From: Actinomycetota bacterium
GTDB lineage: Bacteria; Actinomycetota; Thermoleophilia; RBG-16-64-13
Direction of reading: 5' to 3'
DNA: 61,049 nucleotides
Assembly (NCBI GenBank): GCA_018830645.1
Contig: JAHJSA010000045.1
Location: 1-61,049 of the forward strand
This document shows positions 25,692 through 33,639 of this stretch, in pieces. The translations under genes and the position numbers were made by a program. Below the pieces are notes generated by a model. That model was not told where the DNA came from. It made no database searches and saw nothing but the letters and a program-made list of their open reading frames with translations. Position 1 is the first letter of the stretch. Every line of letters starts with the position of its first letter.

Positions 25692-27019
25692 CAGTAGAGA
25701 GGTGGGATCGCCATCAGGCTTCGATCCTCGCCCGTTAGTGGGAATCCGCCGAGCCTCCGGTAGTGGGCTCGGAAGATCTGTGCCGTCTTCACCCAGTCGT
25801 ATCGTGCGACCTGGGTGCGACCTCTCGCGACGAGGGATTCGCGAAGGGCCTGGTCCGTCCAAATCTGCCAGACACGTGCAGCGATGTCCTGGACCGCCAG
25901 CGGGTCGAAGAGCAGGGCGGCGTCGCCGACTTCCTCCGGGAGGGAGGTCACGTTCGAGCACGCTACAGGACACCCGCTGAGGAAGGCTTCAGCTATCGGG
26001 CCGAACCCGCCGGCCGCTTCGAAGAGCGTGGGGACCACCACGCATCGAGCCCGTTCGTATAGTCCGCGCAGCTCTCTCGGGCTCACGAAGCCTGTGAAGA
26101 ACACCGAGTCCTGCATCGTGAGTTCGCGGACTTTCTCGGCTATCGTCTCGTAGAAGTCGTTCTTCGTGCTGGTGCACACCAGCGGAATCGTCTGTCCGTG
26201 TTCGGTACGGATGGCGTGGAGCGCCTCTACGAGGCGCAGGTGGTTCTTGTGCGGCCACGTCTGGGCGGGGTAGAGGATGAACCCTTCCGGCAGTCCGAGT
26301 CTCTTCACGGTGTCATGGATCTCAGTGGCATTTGGCGTCGCGTAGGCCGACAGGGCGGGTGCGAGATGGATCACCGACATCTTCTCCGGAGGCAGACCAT
26401 AGTGGGTCGCGATGTCGTCTCGGTTCCACGTGGAGGTCACTGTGATCATGGAGGCCTGCCTGCAGAATGCACCGTACAGAACCTCGCGCTGTCGGCGCAC
26501 GTCTTCTGGAAAGAACTCCGGATAATGCACGTGCTGGAGGTCGTGTGGGTGGAAGAGCGACGGCACATCCGTAAGGAAGGCGTCCTGTTTCGGGAAGTGC
26601 ATCACGTGGATCCCGGCCGCCTCGATGACTCCATCTGAGACCGGGATCGCGCCGGCCCAGGAGTTCGGCTCTTTCCGATCGGGGCGTCGCCCGTGCGCGA
26701 AGCCTCGGACGGCCCGCACGACCGGCGTGGCGAATGGCGCCAGCCGCCTTGCGGCGCGTTTCCAGCCCGGCTCCGGTCGCGCGTACAGGAGGCGGCACCG
26801 GCCGCTGACGTACGGCGCAAGCCAATCTGAGTGCTCGCGGCGGACCAAGAAGTGGTATTCCTCGGGGGTATCCTCTAGACGACTGAGGCCGTGCGCGAGC
26901 CCGATGATGACCTGTTGGACGCCGCCCGGATGGCCGCTGACCAATCGCGCGTCGAGACCTACGCGCAGTACCGCCTGATCGACACTCGCTTTGTTCATGG
27001 GTGCCGGTGTCTCATTCAT
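25691..27019 (-). CDS. GT4-type glycosyltransferase
   Basis: A 442-residue GT-B fold enzyme. RVGLDARLVSGHPGGVQQVI opens the acceptor domain; LYPAQTWPHKNHLRLVEALH and VVVPTLFEAAGGFGPIAEAF, with EAFLSGCPVACSNVTSLPE, are the donor-site motifs of family GT4. ATG 27019 is chosen because it gives an 8-bp overlap with the upstream gene's end; a second ATG lies at 26998. Its stop shares one base with the flippase start (TGATG). Confidence 0.9.
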   Translation of the reverse strand: MNETPAPMNKASVDQAVLRVGLDARLVSGHPGGVQQVIIGLAHGLSRLEDTPEEYHFLVRREHSDWLAPYVSGRCRLLYARPEPGWKRAARRLAPFATPVVRAVRGFAHGRRPDRKEPNSWAGAIPVSDGVIEAAGIHVMHFPKQDAFLTDVPSLFHPHDLQHVHYPEFFPEDVRRQREVLYGAFCRQASMITVTSTWNRDDIATHYGLPPEKMSVIHLAPALSAYATPNATEIHDTVKRLGLPEGFILYPAQTWPHKNHLRLVEALHAIRTEHGQTIPLVCTSTKNDFYETIAEKVRELTMQDSVFFTGFVSPRELRGLYERARCVVVPTLFEAAGGFGPIAEAFLSGCPVACSNVTSLPEEVGDAALLFDPLAVQDIAARVWQIWTDQALRESLVARGRTQVARYDWVKTAQIFRAHYRRLGGFPLTGEDRSLMAIPPLY

Positions 27020-29213
27020 GCGATTCGGATGCGACTCGAACGGCGGGCATGCCCGCCCGCCGAGACGCGACTTGACGCCGCAGCAGTCTCGGAAGGCTGT
27101 CGAAGCGGGCATCGAAGGCGAGATCCCGGCGGGGCCGCAACAGGAGCTTGGCGCCGGCGACTCTGAGCCACACGTAGAGCGCGTAGATCGCGGGAGCGAG
27201 CCATGGACTGCGGCGCACGTCATAGATCTGGGCGAGCCTTTCTGAATCCGCCTGGTAGACGTCCGCCGACGTCACTGACTTCCGCTCCGGCTGCAGTCGG
27301 TCGATGGCCACCACCTTGTCCAGCCGAGCGAACTTCTTCCCCCCGTCCGCCAGACGCAGCCACAGCTCCCAGTCCATCGCGAACTGAAAGCTCTCGTCGA
27401 CGAAGCCGCCGCTTAGGACGCTTCGTCGCAGGAACACCGCCGGCTGGAGCAGGAAGCAGTAGCGGCGGAGCAGCGCGTGGCTGAAGCGGGGCGCGTAGAT
27501 CATGAGGAGGACCTTGCCCTCCGCGTTGACGTAGGCTCCGTGTCCGTACAGGACGTCGACTTCCGGGTGTCTCTCGAGGTACTCCACCACAGCCTGCACG
27601 ACGCCGCGATCGTAGTATGCGTCGTCGGAGTTGAGCCAGCCGATGATCTCTCCCCGACTTTCGGCCAGGGCCTTGTTGAGGGCGTGCGATTGACCTCTGT
27701 CCGGCTCGCTCGTCCATCGCACCGCGCCTTCGGTCGTCTCGAGGAGCCCTACCGAGCCGTCCTTCGAGCCGCCGTCCATCACGATGTGCTCGATGTGCGG
27801 ATACGACTGTTCGCGCACCGAGCGGAGGTTCTCGGCCAACCAGGGGGCCTGGTTGGAAGAAGGGGTGAGAATCGACACCAGGGGTCGCAGCGTTGCCGTC
27901 TGGGGTCGGGCCACTGAACGCAGACCTGCGAAGATGTCGGCCGCCGAGCGATAGGCTGCGTGGCCTGCAGGCAACGCAGCGATCGCACCCCTGCGGGCTA
28001 GAGGCGAGCGGCCGCCGGTGGCACCTCGTTCGAGGAACTCCCGATAGTAGGGCAGAAGGGAGTCGATGACGCTGCCCTTGGAGACCTCCGCCCGGCGTTC
28101 TTCCATGTCAAGGCGTGCACGCTCCCCGATGCGTGCGCGGAGCTGCGCATCGCGCGCGAGGGCGATCATGTGGCTTGCGACCTGGTCCACGTCCACGTCG
28201 GCCCAACTGACGTTCTTGCCCACGTAGAGGCGGCTGTACTGTGTCTGCGAGCCGCGTGCCGGCACCATGCGCGGTGCCAGCAGGAGGGCATTTTGGTCGG
28301 TCGTGAAGTCCATGTTGCCCGACCAACCGGTGGCTATGACGGCCTTGCCAAGCGACATGGCCTCCATGAGCACCAACCCGAGGCCTTCCGAACGATGCGT
28401 GGACACGACGACGTCCGCGGTCGCGTAGAGGCTCATGGTGTCGGCGTAGCTCAACTCTTCCCGCAGCACAACCACCCCGTCGACGGAAGACGCGACCGCT
28501 TCCAGCCGGGCCAGGTGGGTGGCGGCCGAAGCCTCTGCCCCCCGTGTGAGGACTTTGACAAGCAGAACGGCTTCAGGCATCTGCCCGATGGCCCGCCGGA
28601 ACGCCTCCACCGCGACCCATGGGTTCTTGCGCTCCGCGTCGCTGTTGGCATCGAAGCTCACGACGAACACCAGGGCGTCCTCGTCGAATCCCCATCGGGC
28701 CCGATTCGCGATAACGCCTTCGGGCAGCCGAACACTCTGCGGATGGTATGCGACGGGTGTCCGACCGAGATCCATCTTTGCGGCGGCTTCGATGAACCTG
28801 CTTGGGGCGAGTACGAGATCCATGGTTCTCAACGTGGGTATCCACGCGAGCGGCAGTCTTGACAACTCCCAGAACGGTACGCAGATGTTGAAACAGCCGT
28901 GTAGGTCCAGCCAGGGAGGCGAGGAGTAGGCGAGACGAGCGATCTCGGGGGGCGTGAGCTGGAAGAGGTTGATCGCGTACGGAGTCTCCTCGCCGGGCTC
29001 CCCCCTCAGGTGAGCGAATCGTCGCTCGGAACCGGGGCCGCGAGGGGGCACGATATCCACGACCCTGACGGACTCCTGTCGATGGAGCAGGGTCTCGATG
29101 GTGCCGCGTGCCGCCACACCCAGACCCAAGTCGCCGCTTACGTACCCGATCACGTTGAACCCGAAAGGCCTGGAGGGTTGGAAGCCTGCGGCTCTCGTCC
29201 GGTAGTCCATCAT
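27012..29213 (-). CDS. Two-domain glycosyltransferase (GT4 plus GT2 fusion)
   Basis: A 733-residue protein with two catalytic halves. Residues about 10-400 are GT-B/GT4-like: FNVIGYVSGDLGLGVAARGT, SFDANSDAERKNPWVAVEAF, VVVSTHRSEGLGLVLMEAMS. Residues about 465-690 are GT-A/GT2: PLVSILTPSSNQAPWLAENL, HIEHIVMDGGSKDGSVGLLE, IIGWLNSDDAYYDRGVVQAV with the NSDD metal motif. It could add two successive sugars. ATG 29213 overlaps the upstream stop (ATGA). The layout fits a surface glycan assembly line. Confidence 0.9.
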   Translation of the reverse strand: MMDYRTRAAGFQPSRPFGFNVIGYVSGDLGLGVAARGTIETLLHRQESVRVVDIVPPRGPGSERRFAHLRGEPGEETPYAINLFQLTPPEIARLAYSSPPWLDLHGCFNICVPFWELSRLPLAWIPTLRTMDLVLAPSRFIEAAAKMDLGRTPVAYHPQSVRLPEGVIANRARWGFDEDALVFVVSFDANSDAERKNPWVAVEAFRRAIGQMPEAVLLVKVLTRGAEASAATHLARLEAVASSVDGVVVLREELSYADTMSLYATADVVVSTHRSEGLGLVLMEAMSLGKAVIATGWSGNMDFTTDQNALLLAPRMVPARGSQTQYSRLYVGKNVSWADVDVDQVASHMIALARDAQLRARIGERARLDMEERRAEVSKGSVIDSLLPYYREFLERGATGGRSPLARRGAIAALPAGHAAYRSAADIFAGLRSVARPQTATLRPLVSILTPSSNQAPWLAENLRSVREQSYPHIEHIVMDGGSKDGSVGLLETTEGAVRWTSEPDRGQSHALNKALAESRGEIIGWLNSDDAYYDRGVVQAVVEYLERHPEVDVLYGHGAYVNAEGKVLLMIYAPRFSHALLRRYCFLLQPAVFLRRSVLSGGFVDESFQFAMDWELWLRLADGGKKFARLDKVVAIDRLQPERKSVTSADVYQADSERLAQIYDVRRSPWLAPAIYALYVWLRVAGAKLLLRPRRDLAFDARFDSLPRLLRRQVASRRAGMPAVRVASESHE

Positions 29214-30472
29214 CGTACCGAGGCTCGTTCGGGTCCTGCAGGACGTCTTCCGACCCGTGGTCTCCGCCCCGTCTCGAGCGCCGTCCCATAGACCGCTGCG
29301 GTCTCCCGCGCAGCCCGCGCCCACGAGAAGCGCTGAACACGATTGCGGCCGCGCGCACGCAGCCGCATCGCGACGTTCTTGGCGGTGAGCACCTCGAGCA
29401 GCCGGCGGGCCAGGTCTTCGGCATCGCCGGGGGAGAAGTACGCGGCGGCGTCGCCCAGTACCTCAGGCATCGGGGCCGCCCGTGACGACACCACCGGCAC
29501 CCCACGCGCCATCGCTTCCAACGGAGGCAGGCCGAAGCCTTCGATGCGCGAAGGAAACGCGAACACCGCGGCGTCTCCGTACAGCGAGGCCAGGTCGTGC
29601 GGTGCTACGCGCCCGAGCATGTGGACGCATCGACCCAACTCGCCGCCGGAGGAGGGCAACTCGGCCCGCAGCCTCCGGCCTTCTGCGGTCTGGTCGTCGC
29701 CCACCAGCACCAGAGGATGGCGTTCGCGGACCTCGGGGGGGAGAAGCCGGTGGGCCGCGAGCAGTGTCGGTACGTCTTTGTGGGGCTTGAACGCCCCCAC
29801 CCAGAGTACGTAGCCCGGTGCCGGTCTCCGGCCGCCTCCGGGATCCTGGGCATGTACGGCCTGGGGGTGCGCCCAGGGAATCGACGGTTGGCCGGCTCGA
29901 GATCCCGCGCTCTCCGCATGAGGCGCGTCGAAGGAAGTAGAGCCCATGCCAGCGCCCATGCTCAAGCCCATGCCGTGGTGGATCACACACAACCGTGCCA
30001 CCGCGAAGCGGTCGGCGACGGTGGCCGCCGCCGCCCGGGTGCCGCACACGATCACCGCAGAGCGTGCCACCGCCCACTTCACCATTCCCGCGAACGCGGT
30101 CCGCTGGAACGTGTCGGGCATCGACTCCGGCACCAGCAGCGGAATGAGGTCGTGGATGGTCGTCACAAGCGGGCCGTCGAAGCCGATGGGCACCGGGTAG
30201 TGGGGGGAGTGGAACACGTCCGCGCGCCCGCGGGCGGCCAGTCCCATGCGCGCGTTGGCGGCCGGCGACCACGGTGATCCGGCCGCTACCTGCCAGGCGA
30301 TGCCGGGTCCGCGTATCGAGTCCTCAAGAAAGCCGTCCTCGGGCGCGCGGAAGGCGAGCACCTGCTCGATGTCCAGCGAATCCCGGTCGCGCACGAGGGC
30401 AGCGAGCAGCTCGCGGGTGTAGGTGCCCACACCGCCCCAGGTGGCCATGCGTGCGTCGAAGGCGACTCTCAT
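29210..30472 (-). CDS. GT4-type glycosyltransferase
   Basis: A 420-residue GT-B enzyme: MRVAFDARMATWGGVGTYTR at the N-terminus, YVLWVGAFKPHKDVPTLLAA in the hinge, and FAFPSRIEGFGLPPLEAMAR, VPVVSSRAAPMPEVLGDAAA in the donor domain. It is typical of mannosyl- or rhamnosyltransferases of family GT4. It is the first gene of the minus-strand glycan operon that runs to 23242. GGAGGAG lies about 16 nt before the ATG, further than usual, so start strength is unclear. An insertion at residues about 195-230 is low complexity. Confidence 0.88.
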   Translation of the reverse strand: MRVAFDARMATWGGVGTYTRELLAALVRDRDSLDIEQVLAFRAPEDGFLEDSIRGPGIAWQVAAGSPWSPAANARMGLAARGRADVFHSPHYPVPIGFDGPLVTTIHDLIPLLVPESMPDTFQRTAFAGMVKWAVARSAVIVCGTRAAAATVADRFAVARLCVIHHGMGLSMGAGMGSTSFDAPHAESAGSRAGQPSIPWAHPQAVHAQDPGGGRRPAPGYVLWVGAFKPHKDVPTLLAAHRLLPPEVRERHPLVLVGDDQTAEGRRLRAELPSSGGELGRCVHMLGRVAPHDLASLYGDAAVFAFPSRIEGFGLPPLEAMARGVPVVSSRAAPMPEVLGDAAAYFSPGDAEDLARRLLEVLTAKNVAMRLRARGRNRVQRFSWARAARETAAVYGTALETGRRPRVGRRPAGPERASVR

Positions 30473-30665
30473 GCGCTGCGTGTGACTCCTCCAGAGGTAT
30501 CGACGTGTCGACCGGCGGCGGGTCCGCCGCACACGGTCCCGTCCGCCGCGCACAGAGGATATCAGCAGTCGGCGGCCGGCGGCGGGGGGCCGGTCCTACC
30601 GGCGTTCGTGGAAGCGCCGGAAGCGGTACCGGTGGTTCACGGCAGCGGACGCGCCGGCCGCGCGG
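30473..30665. other. Divergent intergenic region
   Basis: This separates the glycan operon (minus) from the broken ABC exporter (plus). It is GC-rich with no clear -10/-35 pair, no repeat and no RNA gene that I can recognise. Confidence 0.5.
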
Positions 30666-31713
30666 ATGTCGGGGCACGACCGCCGCCCCTGCGGTTGCGC
30701 CGCCTCCCCCCTGACCTACACTCTCCGTGCAGGCGGGAATCGCCGCGCCGCCTATTGTGCCGCGCCGGCTCCATGTCCGCGCCGGCTGTTTCGCCACGCC
30801 CTGCCATGCCCTATCCGAAAGGACGGCTTCATCCCCCAGCAGCCCGACACCCCCACCGACCTGAGGGCCAAGCTGCTCCGCGCGGCTGCTCAAGCGCGCC
30901 ACCTGCCGCGGGTCGCGCGTATCGTGTGGGAGGCCGGACGCGGGTGGACTGTCGCGTGGGGCCTGCTGCTCGTGGTACAGGGTCTGCTGCCGGTGGCCGT
31001 CGTGTACCTCACCCGATCGGTGGTCGACGCCATGGTCGACGCGACCGGCAGCGGCGGGTCGTGGGAGGAGGTGCGTCCGGCCGTCTTCTTGGTGCTGGCC
31101 ATGGCGGGAGTCCTGCTCGTCTCGGAAGTGGCACGGGCCGTGGGCGCCTACCTTCGCGCGGTGCAGGGCGAGTTGGTGCGCGACCACATCGCGGCCATGA
31201 TCCACGAGCGCTCGCTCGCCGTCGACATGACCTTCTACGAGACCCCCGAGTACCACGATCACCTGCACCGTGCCCAGACCGAGGCGGCCACTCGTCCGTT
31301 GGCGGTGTTGGAGAACGTGGGCACGCTTCTCCAGAACCTCCTCACCCTCGTCGCCATGCTCGGCGTTCTTCTGCCGTACGGGGCGTGGCTTCCCGGCGCC
31401 TTGCTCGTGTCGACGTTGCCCGCCCTCTATGTGGTCGCCCGTTCCGGGGCCTGGCAGTACGAGTGGCGGCGACGCAACACCGAGCGAGAGCGGCGTGCCT
31501 GGTACTACGACTACCTGCTCACCCGGGCCGAACCGGCCGCGGAGGTGCGGCTGTTATCCCAGCGGGCAAGGTGATCGCACCACGGCGATGCATGCCGACG
31601 TGGTGCACGTGATGTCGGGTGGCCGTGTCGTGGAGTCGGGCTCCCACCGGGAACTCGTGGCTTCGGGCGGCGAGTACGCGGCCTCGTGGGCCGCACAGGT
31701 GGAGGGCGCGTAG
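30666..31713 (+). pseudogene. ABC exporter with large internal deletion
   Basis: The frame ending at 31574 encodes the N-terminal transmembrane part of an ABC exporter: GWTVAWGLLLVVQGLLPVAV, HIAAMIHERSLAVDMTFYET and PEYHDHLHRAQTEAATRPLA, ending RAEPAAEVRLLSQRAR. Right after the junction (about 31570) another frame gives TTAMHADVVHVMSGGRVVES, GSHRELVASGGEYAASWAAQ and a stop at 31713, the last 40 residues of the nucleotide-binding domain. The rest of the membrane domain, Walker A, signature and Walker B are gone. The true start is unclear. Confidence 0.85.
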
Positions 31714-31837
31714 TGTAGGGGGCATAGGTCTCTCATGCACCTGCCCGTTCCCGCCGATACGCCATAGTACGGTGTCGGGCTCCCTGGTTCCGGCGGATAA
31801 CGGCGGATCGGGGCGGAGTGGGTGGGAGGTTCGCACG

Positions 31838-32701
31838 ATGCGGGGTCACACGGGGCCTTTTCGAGCACGGTTCGCACTGGTAATCGTTCTTGGTGCGATC
31901 ACGGTGTTCCTCGCGGCGTGTGCCGATGTGCGGGTGGACTACACCTTTATGGAGGACGGCTCGTACCAGGTGGAGGGTCAGGTCGTGGTGACCGAGGTGA
32001 CCCAGTACACCGATCAGCGACTCGCCCGGCTACGCGACCGGCTGACGCAGGCGGGGCTCGTCGTGACCCCTCTCGCCGACCCCGGACAGCGAGGATTCGC
32101 CTTCGCAGGTGACAGCGCGAGCGGCGAGTGGGCCGAGCTCCCCCTGCGCGGCACTCCCCGCCTGCGCGAAGAGCAGGGCATGGTGAGCCGGAAATCGGCC
32201 TTCACGTGGGTGTTCGACTGGGGCACGGTCTTGGACGACCTGTTCCCTGAGCGGCTCTTCCAGGACGAGGCCGACTCGTTGCCGGCAGCCGACTTCCAGG
32301 TGACCGTGACGTTCCCCGAGGCGGGAGCCAGCCACAACGGCGATCCGGTCGACGGATCGGGCGGGCGGACCGTCTCGTGGACGGTGATACCCCTGGAATC
32401 CAATTCGCTGCGGGCCGAGCGTTCGGTGCCGGTGTGGTGGCGGGTGGCGCTGGTGCCGGTATTCGTCGTAGGGGGGATCGCCCTCTTGGTATACGGGCGC
32501 GTGCGGCCCGTTCGGGCCGCCCCGTCGTCCTCGACGGTGCCGCTCGTTGCCGAGCCGCCCAGCCCCAGGGTCCCGACTGGCGCAGCGCCGTCCGACCCGG
32601 CGCCCTCCCGTGCCGTATGCCCCGTGTGCGACGGCCCGATGGAACCAGGTCAGCCATGTGGGCGCTGCTTGGCCGCGGTGGAGGCGGCCGAGGGGGAGTA
32701 G
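31838..32701 (+). CDS. LppM-like lipoprotein with C-terminal zinc ribbon
   Basis: A 287-residue protein. The signal peptide ends in a lipobox (VFLAACADV), so it is lipid-anchored outside. The ectodomain (VDYTFMEDGSYQVEGQVVVT ... AFTWVFDWGTVLDDLFPE) resembles the LppM domain of actinobacterial lipoproteins. A second membrane helix follows (WWRVALVPVFVVGGIALLVY), then a cytoplasmic tail with CPVCDGPMEPGQPCGRC, a zinc ribbon. ATG 31838 has GGGAGGT 7 nt upstream. The combination of lipobox, helix and ribbon suggests a transmembrane sensor or scaffold; the role is unknown. Confidence 0.78.
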   Translation: MRGHTGPFRARFALVIVLGAITVFLAACADVRVDYTFMEDGSYQVEGQVVVTEVTQYTDQRLARLRDRLTQAGLVVTPLADPGQRGFAFAGDSASGEWAELPLRGTPRLREEQGMVSRKSAFTWVFDWGTVLDDLFPERLFQDEADSLPAADFQVTVTFPEAGASHNGDPVDGSGGRTVSWTVIPLESNSLRAERSVPVWWRVALVPVFVVGGIALLVYGRVRPVRAAPSSSTVPLVAEPPSPRVPTGAAPSDPAPSRAVCPVCDGPMEPGQPCGRCLAAVEAAEGE

Positions 32702-32883
32702 GTGGGACGGGCGCCTGAGGTTCGGGCGCCAGCTGCGCGAGGCTCCGGCGGTGCAGAGCGCCCGCTGTGCGAGGCTCCCACAGCGCGGGGGTGTCACGGG
32801 CGGTCTCCGATCGCTGGCATGGACGGCGCCCCCCGCGGGTAGTCTGCCCCTACGAGACGCCGAGTGCGATCGGAGGGCGCAGC

Positions 32884-33174
32884 ATGAAGACTACCAAGGT
32901 GACCGACGCGGGGCAGGTGCAGATCCCCGTTTCCATTCGTGACGAACTCGACTTTGATCCAGGCGGAACGGTGCACGTGCACGTGGAGGACGGGCGCGCC
33001 GTCATCCGGCGCATCGGCGACTGGGAGAGCATGGCCGGCACGGTCGATGTGCCGCCGGGCCTCGCGAACCGGTCCTTGCAAGACCTCCGGGAGGCCGGCA
33101 AGCGGTTGTGGGCGGCGGAGGCCGTTGGGGCCCGCCTGTTCGGACCCACCCCGGGTCAGGGAGGCGTGCGATGA
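32884..33174 (+). CDS. AbrB-type antitoxin
   Basis: A 96-residue protein beginning MKTTKVTDAGQVQIPVSIRD, the SpoVT-AbrB fold, continuing GGTVHVHVEDGRAVIRRIGD. The tail (LQDLREAGKRLWAAEAVGAR) is similar in style to that of the antitoxin at 10466 (EEAWAAEASERLG). GGAGGG (32873-32878) precedes the ATG. The stop overlaps the PIN toxin start by 4 bp. This TA pair sits alone, away from the cluster at the left end. Confidence 0.88.
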   Translation: MKTTKVTDAGQVQIPVSIRDELDFDPGGTVHVHVEDGRAVIRRIGDWESMAGTVDVPPGLANRSLQDLREAGKRLWAAEAVGARLFGPTPGQGGVR

Positions 33175-33587
33175 GTCGGAAGCTGTTCCTCGACACCGAC
33201 GTGATCCTGGGATACCTGATAGGGCGTCCGACCGACCAGGCGGCGCACGCCGGAGCCCTCTTCGAGGCGGCCCGGAACGGTTCTGTATCGCTTTTCGTGA
33301 GTGACACCGTTCTTGTGGAGACGGCCGTGGTCCTCTGGCGCACGCTCGGGATGGAGCGGCGGGAAGTGGCTCATCATCTAGAGGCCCTGCTCGAGGCTCC
33401 GGGTGTGGACACGTACGACAAAGAGGCCTTCGGACGGGCGCTCGATTTCTTTGAGGAGTATCCCGTGGATCTGGCCGACGCCGTTCTCAGTTCGTACGCC
33501 ATCGCCGAAGGGGCCGCGATAGCGAGCCTCGATCCGGTGCTCGATCGCATCCCGGGCGTGATCCGAGAGGGGCGTTGGCCGGACTAG
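33171..33587 (+). CDS. PIN-domain toxin
   Basis: A 138-residue PIN ribonuclease: KLFLDTDVILGYLIGRPTDQ, DTVLVETAVVLWRTLGMERR, VDLADAVLSSYAIAEGAAIA and SLDPVLDRIPGV carry the four acidic ligands. It is intact and translationally coupled to its AbrB antitoxin (ATGA). The arrangement and tail sequences are close in style to the pair at 10466-11241, so the two modules may share ancestry. Confidence 0.88.
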   Translation: MSRKLFLDTDVILGYLIGRPTDQAAHAGALFEAARNGSVSLFVSDTVLVETAVVLWRTLGMERREVAHHLEALLEAPGVDTYDKEAFGRALDFFEEYPVDLADAVLSSYAIAEGAAIASLDPVLDRIPGVIREGRWPD

Positions 33588-33600
33588 GGCGGCGTCATGA

Positions 33601-33621
33601 GCCGGCCGCGCCAGGGCCGGC
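33601..33621. terminator. GC-rich hairpin between convergent genes
   Basis: GCCGGCC (33601-33607) and its inverse GGCCGGC (33615-33621) enclose 7 nt, between the PIN toxin and the acylase gene. There is no T tract, so its role as a terminator is only a possibility. Confidence 0.3.
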
Positions 33622-33639
33622 CGCCGCGTCAGGGCCGCG

